Below are positions 8,928 to 19,792 of a DNA stretch of 64,000 bases, one piece after another. Within the stretch, counting starts at the first letter, position 1. The number at the start of each line of letters is the position of its first letter. The stretch is from NCBI RefSeq assembly GCF_000023025.1, contig NC_012997.1:4213125-4277124 (forward strand), written 5' to 3'. A program made the translations under genes and the position numbers. The notes beneath the pieces are model-generated. The model worked only from the letters and a program-made list of their open reading frames with translations. It was not told the origin of the DNA and did no database searches. Source of the stretch: Teredinibacter turnerae T7901 (GTDB lineage: Bacteria; Pseudomonadota; Gammaproteobacteria; Pseudomonadales; Cellvibrionaceae).

Positions 8928-9836
8928 TCACTGCAAGCGGCGGTGATTCCAGACAGGCATATCTTTGCGCAGCAACTCCAGCTCATCCAGATCCACCTGG
9001 GTAACCACCAGGTGCTCGCCCAGCTGAGAATCTTCCAATAGCTTGTCATCTCCGGCTCGGGCGATAATCTCGCCCCAACCATTCACCACCATGGAATCAC
9101 CCCAGGTTTTGCGCTGGGGCGTGTGCTCACCCCCTTGATTCACGCCAATCATCACAATCTGGTTTTCCACTGCGCGAGCGCGCAACAGTAATTCCCAATG
9201 CACCTTCCCGGTGGCCCAGGTGAACGCCGAAGGGAGTACCACAAAATCCGCACCCTGTTGACGCAACGCGCGGAAATATTCCGGGAATCTCAAATCGTAA
9301 CAAATACCCACGCCCATCCGGCCCCATGGAGTTTCACAGACGACAGGCATGTCGCCACGGGCAAAACTATCCGATTCACGGTATGCGCCCGTGTTATCTT
9401 TCACGTCAGCATCAAACAGATGCATTTTGCGATACGCTGAAGCTATGCGCCCCTGATCATCAAACACTACGCATGTCGCGAAGGGCTTTACGTCTTCAGA
9501 TGCATCGTGCCAGCGAATTGTATCGGCGGACACTTCCCAGTCTCCATCTCCATCCCCATCCGCCCAGCTAAAGCCGTGCAATGGCATACTGCCGGCCACC
9601 AGCCACAGTTTGTGGGCGCGCGCCAAGGCGCTAAATCGCACCAGCCATTGCACTTGCTCATCCCGCGTAAAACGCGTTTTAAGCCCAAACGTGAGGAGGT
9701 TTTCCGGTAAAACGGCAAGCTGACAGTTCGCTTTACTGGCGCGGCCAAGCAAGCCTTCCAGTGTGGAGAAATTCGTTTCCACGCCCTCCAGCTGGCTGAC
9801 CATCTGGCACAAACCGACGCGAAACCGCCTAGCCAT
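8928..9836 (-). CDS. Carbon-nitrogen hydrolase, Nit1/NIT-omega-amidase-like
   Basis: A nitrilase-superfamily amidohydrolase of 302 aa. The catalytic triad is visible: Glu45 in LPENLL, Lys in YRKMHLFD (about residue 137) and the nucleophilic Cys in GVGICYDLRFPE (about residue 179). Relatives act on deaminated glutathione or omega-amides of 2-oxo acids; the exact substrate cannot be assigned from sequence. Its start overlaps the end of the yhdP-like gene by 8 bp, so the two are co-transcribed. The same pair occurs in Pseudomonas, where tldD follows; here it does not. Confidence 0.9.
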   Translation of the reverse strand: MARRFRVGLCQMVSQLEGVETNFSTLEGLLGRASKANCQLAVLPENLLTFGLKTRFTRDEQVQWLVRFSALARAHKLWLVAGSMPLHGFSWADGDGDGDWEVSADTIRWHDASEDVKPFATCVVFDDQGRIASAYRKMHLFDADVKDNTGAYRESDSFARGDMPVVCETPWGRMGVGICYDLRFPEYFRALRQQGADFVVLPSAFTWATGKVHWELLLRARAVENQIVMIGVNQGGEHTPQRKTWGDSMVVNGWGEIIARAGDDKLLEDSQLGEHLVVTQVDLDELELLRKDMPVWNHRRLQ

Positions 9837-12800
9837 TGGTGGGCTCCGCTGCGGGCGTTGGATCGTCGGTCGATTTGATTTCCAGCTTATCCTCCGGCGC
9901 AGGTTCAGCCCGATCAGCGTCCTGTGCTGTGGCTGTAGCCGCGGTTTTCGGCTCAGGCGTCACGACCGGATTTAACGTGGACAGCGCCTGCTGAGTTTCG
10001 TGCGTTGCCACAGACGCTGGCACAGGTGTTGATTCTGACAATGATGGCCCTGCCGTTATTGACTCTGCCAATGTCGGCTCTGTGATAGTTGATACCGGCT
10101 GAGCAGGCTCCGTTTGAGCCCTGTCCTGCCGTTGGTCTTGCGAACTTTCCGTCAACGCTTGCTGAGAATCCTGTTGCAGGGTCGCTGACAAAACCTGCTC
10201 AGAAGCCCCCGCAGGTATGGGCGCGGTAGCCATCGCTGCAGTTTGAGTTTGGACTTCCGTTGGGGCCTCGCTCGACAGCTGGCTGCTAGGCTGGCCAGTT
10301 GGCGGTTGGCTAGTAGAGGATTGGCTAGTAGAAAGTTCGCGACTTTCATTGCGATCCATATCTTGTACCTCGCGGCCTTTTTTCTCCGCAGCGGTATCGT
10401 CAAAGATTTTTCGGAATTTAATTTTCGGGTCGTCCCAGCCGCCATTGATGCGATAGTTCAGGCTGGACGCACGATCAACCTGTTTTTCAAACATCTGGCT
10501 CACCAGAAACACACCAACTGCCGCCGGCAGGCCCGCAACCAGAGCCGCAGCCACCGTCAGGTCACCAGCAACAGGCAGAGTTGCTACGAGCTCTGCGTCA
10601 ATGGTCTCGTCGAGCATATCGAGCACTCCCGCCACCTGAATTTTTGACGAGGTGGAGTTCACCACCAGCGGCTCATGGATGAATATACGCCCGTTCTCAA
10701 ATTCAAAGTCGCCGTGCACCGACTCAAACCCGAGGCCTTCTTTGGCCAAATCACTGAAATCCAGGCGCAAACGCCGGGCAATGGTGTCGAAGTTGAACAG
10801 CGCGATCAATCGCAGCAAACCGTTGTCACCATCGGTTGCACCACGCACAAAGCTACCATCCAGCAGGTTAAAATCGACCTTCCCGCTCACGATAGGTAGA
10901 GCAACTTCATCGGGCGCCCCTGGCCAGCTGATTTCCGCCTGTATCACTGCGGTTCGGCTCTCGATAATTTTTTCCTGTCCCCAGGCCTGCAACACCTTGC
11001 CAACATCTTTAGCCATTAACGTGCCACGAAAACTGCTGACATTACCTTCGGGGGTTTGGCGCCAGGTGAATTCGGTCGCGCGGGTATCCAGTAAACGCTG
11101 ACGCTGATCCCCTTCACTCACAGTCGGCGAATTATTCCGCAGCGGCGCGCTCACTTTGCCATTGAGCGCCCGGCGGGTGTTCTCAGTGTCAGTGGTTTCC
11201 GGAACAGCACGCTCTACTTCGTCAGGCGGATCATCTGCAGTGACAATCGCCTCCCCTACATCCATACCACGGATGGTTGCATGAACATTGCGGATAACCA
11301 CACCTTGATCAATCGGCCGCAGTTCAAACTCCCAGTGCCCATAAGGCTCGCCACCGACGGTGAGCGCATCCACCCGAAAGTCCACGGGGAAAAAGGTGGA
11401 GAGGTCGATATCCGCCATCATGCTCTTCGGCAGCGCTTCAGCCCCGGACATTGGAGCTTCAGCCCCTGGAATTGGAGCTTCAGCCACTGAAATTAAAGCT
11501 TCAGCCTCTGGTGCTGGAGCGTCTCGCTCGACAGCCGCCTCAGGCTGCACAACCAGCACCGGCGTTTCGGTGGTCGATGAGCGGGTTTTGTCCACCGGTA
11601 CATCGGCAGCCACCTCTTGCGCAACCGGAGCGGGTTTAGAATCGTCCGGCGCAGTATCCTGATTGATCTGGTCTACCCCTGGCAGGTGCAAATAATCCAG
11701 CGCCATGATCACAGGGCTGCTGTCATCGGCCTTGATGACCACATCGCCCGCGACAGGTTCGCTATCGACCCGCAATGACCACTCGGTCTCGGTCCCCAGG
11801 CCATTTACATGCACGTTTTCAACACCAACATCGCCCGCCGTCGCATAGCCGATATCCATATTCACGCGAATAGGCAGGGTCGCTTCGTCGTCCGTACCGC
11901 TGCTCAGTTGATCCATGTACGCGAAGTAACGCTCGCGCACCAGATCCCACTCAAACAAATCCGCCGTAGGCACCTGACCGAGCACATCAAAATAACCAGG
12001 CTGGAGCGGCAGTTCGGTATCACCAAAATTCAATTGCAGACTGTCGTTCAAACCACTGCGCAGCCGCAAACTAATCTGTTTGTTATAGTCGAAGCGGTAG
12101 AGCTGATAGTCGTCGAACATCTTCAAACTGACATTAAACGGCGCTTTATCCGCTGCGGACTTACTCATCGGAGCCGGAAGTTCAAGCGACACGCCGTCCA
12201 GCTTAGAGGCGACGTCTATTGCCAGATAATAGGGCTGTGTTCCCTCTGCCGGAATAGTGAGAGAGCCGTCCAGTTCGGTCACACCGGATACAAACCCCAG
12301 CTCGGGTCGCTGCGTCCATTGGCGAATATCGTCCACGTCCACCGGGCCACGAAAGTGGATAACTGTATCGCGCGCCGTATCGCCGACCAGTGGGCTTTCG
12401 ATACTGGCGCGCACCGGGCGCCCCCACATGGCGGCGTCTAAACCTGCTGAGCTCAGACCGGTCTCAGAGCTGTACTGCAGTTTTCCTTTGACTGAATCCA
12501 CCGCCAGACCGATATCCGCCATGTCCACTTTAGCGCCATCAAACTCGACGTTAACAAGTTGGCGGCTACCTCGTGTGTCTTCTTCCAGGGGAACTTGTAG
12601 CTCGATCTCTGCGGCAACATTGCCGCCGAAAGTCCAACTATCGAATGTCGAGCCAAATACACTGCGTACCGGGCTTTGCTGAAGTAACGCCATGGCGGCA
12701 GCCGCATTGCTGGTTACCGCGCCTTTAATCGCCAGCGCCATTGGCTGGCCATCTGCGCCGGCTAGCAGTTTAACCTGCGCGCGATTTACCTGGTTACCCA

Positions 12801-14655
12801 ACAATTCTGCGCTCGATACCGACACGTTGAGTTTATAGTGGTCGAGATTAATATGGCCATTGAGCGACTCAAGGGCGGGCCAGTGCGGGTCAAATGCAAG
12901 ATCAGCGTTATGTACATCCGCTGACAACTGCAGGTTTGCACTGTATTTGGGGTGCATGTCGACCGAACCGTGGTAAATAAATGCCGCATCTGTAGCAGTA
13001 CCCGCCCCGATACTCGACTCGAGCCACTCGTAAAGATGGCTGGGTACAACCTTTGGCACATAGCTCTTGTGCACACTTAAGGGTCCCTCGCGCATGCCTA
13101 TGGCCAGTGTCATTTGCGGTTCACGCGGGTCCGCAACCAAGGGCAATGCCAGATGTAAATAGCCGCTACTGGCAAGCTCCCCCTGAGTGAGTTCTATGCG
13201 CCCAGAGGAGACATACGCGGTTTTTTCATCAAGGTCCAGTTGCCATGCCACTTGACCCCTTGCGGAATCAAATTCGAAGGGCGCGTCGTAGAGATCGACA
13301 AAATTCATCGCGATTCCGCGCTCACTGCGCAGCGTAACGCGGCCGCTGAGTGCGGTTGCTTCCAGGTAGCCGTCCAGGTGACGCAGCTCGGGTGCGCCTC
13401 GAAAATGGCCGACGCCGACATCTGCCATATTGGCTTTTGCCAACATATAGCCAGAGGCCTTATCGGTAAAACGCACGTCCAGGTTGCGCAGCATGCCCTG
13501 CGGTTTCAACTGGCCGAGAATATCCCCGACACGTCCGGTGAGGCTGCCGGTCGCGGCCAGTAATTCGTACCAGCGGCCGAGATCCACCTCCGGGATACGC
13601 ACGCCGATGGGCCGGTTAAACCCCGCCTCCAGGGCCACATCCAGCGGTGGCGACTGCCCTTCAGGCCAATCGATGAGCAGGTGCTGAAGCATTAATCGCC
13701 AGCCGTCCTTGGGCGTCCAGCTACCGGTGATGTCCGCCTGCGTACCTGTGGGCAGGCTGACAGTCTCAGGTACCGCCAGCGGCAAACCATCTGCGCGCAG
13801 GTTGCCCGAAAGTTTGTAGCCACGGGTCGACGACCCCTGGTACCAGAGCTGTAAATCCAGTCGGTGCCCTTCGGCCCATTGGTGCGAACCCTGTTCACGC
13901 CACCAGTCGCCGGCGAACGCGGCCAGAACCTGCTCCATGGGAAATTGATTCAGCGAGACGTAACCCTTTGCATCGAAATTATCCGGATCGCGTGGGTCCC
14001 CGATACCTTCTGAGATGAGCGTAAAGTGCTGTCGCCCCTCGACAGCGGCAGACGCGCGAATACGGTGAAAGTCTTTGTCGTTTTCCAACATGATGTTGGG
14101 AATCTGCAGGCTGGACTGATGTCCTGTGCGAAACTCGAGCGCAAATTGGGCGTTATCGATTTCCACCCTGCGCCCGACCAAAAAAATGTCGAGGGGATCG
14201 TCAATGCGAAATTTGCGGTCCGACTTAACGGTGGTTTTCAGGTTTTTGATTTGCCATGGGCCAGTGTCCTGCTGCACCAGCGTGGTTTGCAGGTCCTTGA
14301 ACGCCAGTTGCCGCCAGGCCACCTGGCGCTTGGCGAGGCTCTCCACCAGACTGAGTTCCATGGAGGCTTCGCGAATTCGGAAGATGGGTTGATCGTCGAG
14401 GCTATCGACAGAGACATCGATCAAATCGACTTTAGGGCGCAGCCCTGCCCAGGTCGCAGCAAGTTCGCCAATATGAATTTTTACGCCTAATTGATCGCCA
14501 ATCAGACGGCTGATGTCATCGCGATAGTCATTTAACAGAGGAAAGGCTTCTCGCCCCAATTGCACCAGAACAGCTGTGGCGATTACCAGGGTAAAGAGCG
14601 TGCCCCAGAACCGCTTAACCAGGCGACGCATTGTTCTTCTGCTAACAAATACCAC
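9829..14655 (-). CDS. yhdP: YhdP-family AsmA-like phospholipid transport protein (oversized)
   Basis: A 1608-aa bridge-like lipid-transfer protein (TIGR02099/YhdP; AsmA-like). In E. coli YhdP, TamB and YdbH move phospholipids to the outer membrane. One N-terminal membrane helix lies at about residues 17-35, followed by a long beta-rich periplasmic body and the conserved C-terminal AsmA region (GAGVF-like core and SLNYRINGGWDDPKIKF at about residue 1410). It is clearly longer than the about 1270 aa of the E. coli protein. The extra length is an Ala/Pro/Glu-rich insert at about residues 990-1080 with 7-residue repeats, and a Ser/Thr/Gln/Pro tail of about 190 residues after the family's normal end. 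The GTG at 14655 is used; an ATG at 14631 (MRRLVKRF) is an alternative start. Confidence 0.88.
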   Translation of the reverse strand: MVFVSRRTMRRLVKRFWGTLFTLVIATAVLVQLGREAFPLLNDYRDDISRLIGDQLGVKIHIGELAATWAGLRPKVDLIDVSVDSLDDQPIFRIREASMELSLVESLAKRQVAWRQLAFKDLQTTLVQQDTGPWQIKNLKTTVKSDRKFRIDDPLDIFLVGRRVEIDNAQFALEFRTGHQSSLQIPNIMLENDKDFHRIRASAAVEGRQHFTLISEGIGDPRDPDNFDAKGYVSLNQFPMEQVLAAFAGDWWREQGSHQWAEGHRLDLQLWYQGSSTRGYKLSGNLRADGLPLAVPETVSLPTGTQADITGSWTPKDGWRLMLQHLLIDWPEGQSPPLDVALEAGFNRPIGVRIPEVDLGRWYELLAATGSLTGRVGDILGQLKPQGMLRNLDVRFTDKASGYMLAKANMADVGVGHFRGAPELRHLDGYLEATALSGRVTLRSERGIAMNFVDLYDAPFEFDSARGQVAWQLDLDEKTAYVSSGRIELTQGELASSGYLHLALPLVADPREPQMTLAIGMREGPLSVHKSYVPKVVPSHLYEWLESSIGAGTATDAAFIYHGSVDMHPKYSANLQLSADVHNADLAFDPHWPALESLNGHINLDHYKLNVSVSSAELLGNQVNRAQVKLLAGADGQPMALAIKGAVTSNAAAAMALLQQSPVRSVFGSTFDSWTFGGNVAAEIELQVPLEEDTRGSRQLVNVEFDGAKVDMADIGLAVDSVKGKLQYSSETGLSSAGLDAAMWGRPVRASIESPLVGDTARDTVIHFRGPVDVDDIRQWTQRPELGFVSGVTELDGSLTIPAEGTQPYYLAIDVASKLDGVSLELPAPMSKSAADKAPFNVSLKMFDDYQLYRFDYNKQISLRLRSGLNDSLQLNFGDTELPLQPGYFDVLGQVPTADLFEWDLVRERYFAYMDQLSSGTDDEATLPIRVNMDIGYATAGDVGVENVHVNGLGTETEWSLRVDSEPVAGDVVIKADDSSPVIMALDYLHLPGVDQINQDTAPDDSKPAPVAQEVAADVPVDKTRSSTTETPVLVVQPEAAVERDAPAPEAEALISVAEAPIPGAEAPMSGAEALPKSMMADIDLSTFFPVDFRVDALTVGGEPYGHWEFELRPIDQGVVIRNVHATIRGMDVGEAIVTADDPPDEVERAVPETTDTENTRRALNGKVSAPLRNNSPTVSEGDQRQRLLDTRATEFTWRQTPEGNVSSFRGTLMAKDVGKVLQAWGQEKIIESRTAVIQAEISWPGAPDEVALPIVSGKVDFNLLDGSFVRGATDGDNGLLRLIALFNFDTIARRLRLDFSDLAKEGLGFESVHGDFEFENGRIFIHEPLVVNSTSSKIQVAGVLDMLDETIDAELVATLPVAGDLTVAAALVAGLPAAVGVFLVSQMFEKQVDRASSLNYRINGGWDDPKIKFRKIFDDTAAEKKGREVQDMDRNESRELSTSQSSTSQPPTGQPSSQLSSEAPTEVQTQTAAMATAPIPAGASEQVLSATLQQDSQQALTESSQDQRQDRAQTEPAQPVSTITEPTLAESITAGPSLSESTPVPASVATHETQQALSTLNPVVTPEPKTAATATAQDADRAEPAPEDKLEIKSTDDPTPAAEPTNG
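11450..11512 (-). repeat. In-frame 21-bp tandem repeat inside yhdP-like gene
   Basis: Three 21-bp units (11450-11470, 11471-11491, 11492-11512) encode 7-residue repeats of the type AEAPIPG/AEAPMSG/AEALISV, with a further degenerate copy on the downstream side. They lie within the Ala/Pro/Glu-rich insert of the protein. Confidence 0.85.
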
Positions 14656-14687
14656 GTGTGACTTTCTCTAGTGTTGACCGGGCAACC

Positions 14688-16169
14688 TTAAACCAAAACG
14701 ATGTCGTACTGTTCCTGGTTGTACAGGGATTCCACTTGAAACTGAATAGGCCGGTTGATAAACGCTTCGAGATCCGCGACGCTGTCCGATTCCTGGTCGA
14801 GTAACCTGTCAATTACCGGCTGCGAAACCAGCACCAGGAAACGCTCATTGTCGTACGCCCTCGCTTCGCGCAGTATTTCGCGAAAAATTTCGTAACAAAT
14901 GGTTTCTGCCGACTTTAACGTGCCGCGCCCAGCGCATACCGGGCATGGCTCACACAACATTTGGCCGAGCGACTCGCGGGTACGCTTGCGGGTCATTTCC
15001 ACCAGCCCCAGCTCCGACACCCGCGTAATACTGGTTTTTGCGCGGTCTTTCTCCAGGCTTTTCTCCAGCGTGCGGTGTACCTGGCGCTTGTGCTCCACAT
15101 CCCGCATATCGATAAAATCAATGATGATAATACCGCCCAGGTTGCGCAACCGCAGCTGCCGCGCTATCGCCGTCGAGGCTTCCAGATTGGTTTTAAAAAT
15201 CGTTTCCTCAAGGTTGCGGTGGCCGACGAAAGCCCCGGTATTCACATCGATGGTGGTCATCGCCTCGGTTTGCTCAATAATCAAATAACCGCCGGATTTC
15301 AGCACCACTTTTTTGTCCAGTGCGCGCTGAATTTCATCTTCAACACCGTACAAGTCAAACAGCGGTCGCTCACCGGGGTAATGCTCAATACGTCCACCAA
15401 TTTCGGGCGCATAGTGCTTGGCAAACTTTTCCATTTTGGCGAAGCTCTCGCGCGAGTCGATCCGCACCTTTTCAATATTGGACCGCATCAGGTCGCGAAT
15501 AGTGCGCATATAAAGCGGAAGATCTTCGTAAATTATGGCTGGTGCACGGGATTTTGCGATGGTATCGGCGAGATCGTGCCACAGGCGGAACACAAACGGG
15601 ATGTCCGCTCGCAAATCCTCCTCGCTCGCGCCCTCGGCTACAGTGCGGATGATAAAACCACCGCCTTTGTATTCTTCCTCGTATTCGGCAGCGAGCTTTT
15701 CGACAATAGCCCGCAACCGATCGCGCTCGGTATCGTCTTCTATTCTATTCGAGACACCGATGTGGTGGCTGTTTGGCATATAAACGAGGTAACGCGCTGA
15801 TACAGAGAGATGGGTACTCAATCGAGCACCCTTAGTGCTGATAGGGTCTTTGATCACTTGCACCAGAATATCCTGGCCTTCGCGTAAAAAATCGCGAATA
15901 TCGGCTTCTGCGTGACCGCGTTCATCACCGTTCTTCGCTGGATCGACCGCGATATCCGAGACATGGATAAAGCCGGCACGCGCCTGCCCTATATCCACAA
16001 ACGCTGCTTGCATACCCGGCAGTACCCGCACCACCCGACCTTTGTAGATGTTCCCCACAAAACCTTTGGTGCGGGCGCGCTCGATATAAACTTCTTGTAA
16101 AACGCCATTCTCCACCAACGCCGCCCGGGTTTCGGTGGGGCCAAAATTAACCAGTATTTCTTCACTCAT
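14688..16169 (-). CDS. rng: Ribonuclease G
   Basis: RNase G is an endoribonuclease of the RNase E/G family that matures the 16S rRNA 5' end and decays some mRNAs. It contains an S1 RNA-binding domain (about residues 30-130). The DNase I-like catalytic part has the metal-binding aspartates in TIDVNTGAF and IIIDFIDMRD. The Zn-link cysteines lie in CEPCPVCAGRG. The frame extends upstream to 16199, but the ATG at 16169 (MSEEILVNFGP) matches family N-termini, has GGAG 14 nt upstream and avoids overlapping maf. It gives 493 aa, close to E. coli RNase G (489 aa). Confidence 0.95.
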   Translation of the reverse strand: MSEEILVNFGPTETRAALVENGVLQEVYIERARTKGFVGNIYKGRVVRVLPGMQAAFVDIGQARAGFIHVSDIAVDPAKNGDERGHAEADIRDFLREGQDILVQVIKDPISTKGARLSTHLSVSARYLVYMPNSHHIGVSNRIEDDTERDRLRAIVEKLAAEYEEEYKGGGFIIRTVAEGASEEDLRADIPFVFRLWHDLADTIAKSRAPAIIYEDLPLYMRTIRDLMRSNIEKVRIDSRESFAKMEKFAKHYAPEIGGRIEHYPGERPLFDLYGVEDEIQRALDKKVVLKSGGYLIIEQTEAMTTIDVNTGAFVGHRNLEETIFKTNLEASTAIARQLRLRNLGGIIIIDFIDMRDVEHKRQVHRTLEKSLEKDRAKTSITRVSELGLVEMTRKRTRESLGQMLCEPCPVCAGRGTLKSAETICYEIFREILREARAYDNERFLVLVSQPVIDRLLDQESDSVADLEAFINRPIQFQVESLYNQEQYDIVLV

Positions 16170-16177
16170 TGGGGCGA

Positions 16178-16771
16178 TTATTTCTCCGACGCATTCCACA
16201 CGGGAAGGCGAAATAACTGCAGAAGTTGACTGGTTTCAAATAAGGGAAGCCCCACCACAGCGGAGTAACTGCCACGAATTTCCTCCACAAAAACGCCGCC
16301 AAATCCCTGAATTCCGTAACCACCAGCCTTGTCCTGCGGCTCGCCGGAGTTCCAATAGCGCTCTGCCTCTGCGGATGAAACAGTGCGGAATCGCACATCC
16401 GTCTCACTGCACAAGGTTTTCTGTTCGGTACCGCGACAAATACTGACCGCTGTCATGACCTGGTGGGTCTGGCCCGACAAACTAGTGAGCATGTTAATCG
16501 CTTGCGTTTTATTCGCGGGCTTTTCCAAAACCGTCGAATCCAGCACGACAATCGTGTCGGCACCCAGCACCGGCGCATCCGGTTTGAGCAGGGATCCGGC
16601 TCTGGCCTTGTCGGCGGCGAGGCGGGTTACATAATCCAGAGGAGTTTCATCAGGCGCGCGTTCTTCCGGAACATCGACGTCGATAATCGAAAACGCGACG
16701 CCAATCTGCGTTAACAGTTCACGGCGGCGCGGCGATTTCGAAGCCAAATATAAAATTTCGGAGGGTGTCAC
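16178..16771 (-). CDS. maf: Maf-like nucleoside triphosphate pyrophosphatase
   Basis: Maf proteins hydrolyse dTTP/UTP or modified nucleotides and were first linked to septum inhibition. The diagnostic N-terminal LASKSPRRRELL motif, VLGADTIV with catalytic Asp, and the DKAGGYGIQGFGG stretch are present. The DTIV and DKAGGYGIQG pattern is of the dTTP/UTP (YhdE) type. The open frame begins at 16819, but the GTG at 16771 has an AGGAG 5 nt upstream and gives the usual N-terminus (MTPSEILYLASKSP) and a 197-aa product. The gene lies between mreD and rng as in E. coli. Confidence 0.94.
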   Translation of the reverse strand: MTPSEILYLASKSPRRRELLTQIGVAFSIIDVDVPEERAPDETPLDYVTRLAADKARAGSLLKPDAPVLGADTIVVLDSTVLEKPANKTQAINMLTSLSGQTHQVMTAVSICRGTEQKTLCSETDVRFRTVSSAEAERYWNSGEPQDKAGGYGIQGFGGVFVEEIRGSYSAVVGLPLFETSQLLQLFRLPVWNASEK

Positions 16772-16841
16772 CTGCGCTCCTGAAACAAAGAAACCAGTTA
16801 AAGGATCGCAGTGTAGCATTTACCAGCCAGCAAGGGGCCGC

Positions 16842-17333
16842 TCACTGCGTGCGGTACAAATGACGAATACGGAGAAAAAAGAACACGACCAGGGGCCAAC
16901 ACAGGGCTGTCATTAAGGTCGGGAGCACCAGATAGTGGGCCGGCGTCCGATAACCGGCAATTCCCTGTACCCAGTTGACCACCACTTGATGCACCCCCAC
17001 TAGAATAAAAACCCAGAGCGACTGATGCCAAACGGAATAGCTGCGGATGCGCTGATAGGACATGAGACATATGTAAGCGATGATAGTGAGCGCCATCGCA
17101 TGGCCGCCCCAGACACCCAGTTCGACAACATCTTGCAGCAAACCCACCAGGAAACCAAAGGTCATCCCCAGCTGTTCAGGGCTGTTCATTACCCAGAAGA
17201 TCACCAACAAACAGAGCAGTTCGGGGCGTAAATACGAGAAATCCTGGGTGAGTGGCAACACCGCAAACACTAACCCGAACGCGATGCTCAAGCCCAGAAA
17301 AAGTGCGTAATTACGTTGCTTCGGCGTCGCCAT
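16842..17333 (-). CDS. mreD: Rod shape-determining membrane protein MreD
   Basis: MreD is an integral inner-membrane component of the elongasome with MreB, MreC, RodA and PBP2. The 163-aa product is highly hydrophobic with about five membrane segments. Typical family features are the YLRPELLCLLVIFWV and GVWGGHAMALTIIAY stretches and a basic C-terminus. It starts 3 bp after the mreC stop on the same strand, giving the mreBCD-maf-rng order. Confidence 0.94.
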   Translation of the reverse strand: MATPKQRNYALFLGLSIAFGLVFAVLPLTQDFSYLRPELLCLLVIFWVMNSPEQLGMTFGFLVGLLQDVVELGVWGGHAMALTIIAYICLMSYQRIRSYSVWHQSLWVFILVGVHQVVVNWVQGIAGYRTPAHYLVLPTLMTALCWPLVVFFFLRIRHLYRTQ

Positions 17334-17336
17334 AGC

Positions 17337-18188
17337 CTAGTTTGCCGCCTGCTCGGTGTTGTCGGCGGGGGGCTGATCGAACACCAGCAACACATGACGA
17401 CTGCGATTCATTTCGGCCATAGGACGAGCAATTACGCGAGCAAAGGGCTTGCCTGGGTCGATAACCACCTGCTCAACTTTAGCCACCGGATACCCCACAG
17501 GAAAGCGCTGGCCCAAGCCCGAACTCACCAGCAGATCGCCTTCCTGGATATCCACCGTGCTGGATACATGGCGTATCACCAGTTCATAGAGATTGCCGAC
17601 ACCCTCAGCGATAAGTCGCACACCGTTACGATTAATTTGCACCGGCAGCGCGTGGGTAGTGTCGGTAATTAAGAGCACCTCACTACTGTGCTCACCCACG
17701 GTGACAACCTGCCCCATGAGACCGTTGGCATCAACCATTGCCTGGCCCACATAGACACCCTCTTCTGCGCCGCGATTAACAATAACCTTGTGCACAGTAG
17801 GGTCCGGTGCAACACCGATCAACTCTGCGATAATCACGCGGTCTTGCAACATATCGGTGGAGTTAAGCAATTGTCGCAGACGAACATTTTCTGCGGAAAG
17901 AGAAGCGAGCAACTGAACCTTGCGCCGCAACACAAGCAGCTCAGTGCGCAAGGCTTCGTTTTCGTGCTCGAGACGCGAGCGCGACATCAGCCGGGTATCC
18001 GCCCAATCGCTGGCTTTCGCCGGCAAATCGGAAACCCAGTAGAAAGGTGCCGAAATATCAGCACCGTGCTTTTTCAGGGAGTCGAACCAGTCGGTATAGA
18101 GGTAGGTGAAGGCAATCGCGAGCGAGAGAGCGGTGAGTAAAACCACTCTCACATTAAGGGAAGGACCTTGGCGAAACAGGGGCTTGAT
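17337..18188 (-). CDS. mreC: Rod shape-determining protein MreC, probable AUC start codon
   Basis: MreC is the periplasmic scaffold that activates PBP2/RodA in the elongasome. The product has an N-terminal membrane helix, a coiled coil (about residues 65-110 of the extended product) and the beta-barrel MreC core with DTTHALPVQINRNGVR and SGLGQRFPVGYPVAKV. The first standard start is GTG at 18152, preceded by no good ribosome site. It would remove a conserved cytoplasmic lead: the 12 codons upstream read IKPLFRQGPSLN, as in homologues that start MIKPLF. The codon at 18188 is ATC, preceded by GGAGG (18196-18200) at 7 nt, and no ATG/GTG/TTG exists before the upstream in-frame TAG. I therefore place the start at AUC. 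A CTG at 18212 is the other option; 18152 is the conventional call. Confidence 0.9.
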   Translation of the reverse strand: MKPLFRQGPSLNVRVVLLTALSLAIAFTYLYTDWFDSLKKHGADISAPFYWVSDLPAKASDWADTRLMSRSRLEHENEALRTELLVLRRKVQLLASLSAENVRLRQLLNSTDMLQDRVIIAELIGVAPDPTVHKVIVNRGAEEGVYVGQAMVDANGLMGQVVTVGEHSSEVLLITDTTHALPVQINRNGVRLIAEGVGNLYELVIRHVSSTVDIQEGDLLVSSGLGQRFPVGYPVAKVEQVVIDPGKPFARVIARPMAEMNRSRHVLLVFDQPPADNTEQAAN

Positions 18189-18225
18189 GTTGGAACCTCC
18201 GCCAGCGCACAGCGGCTAGAGTAAA

Positions 18226-19728
<1,503 letters not shown>

Positions 19729-19792
19729 CTGATCTGTCGCACCGGCAATCGCTCTTTTTCACGATAAGCACCAAATTCACCAGGAACCCGCA

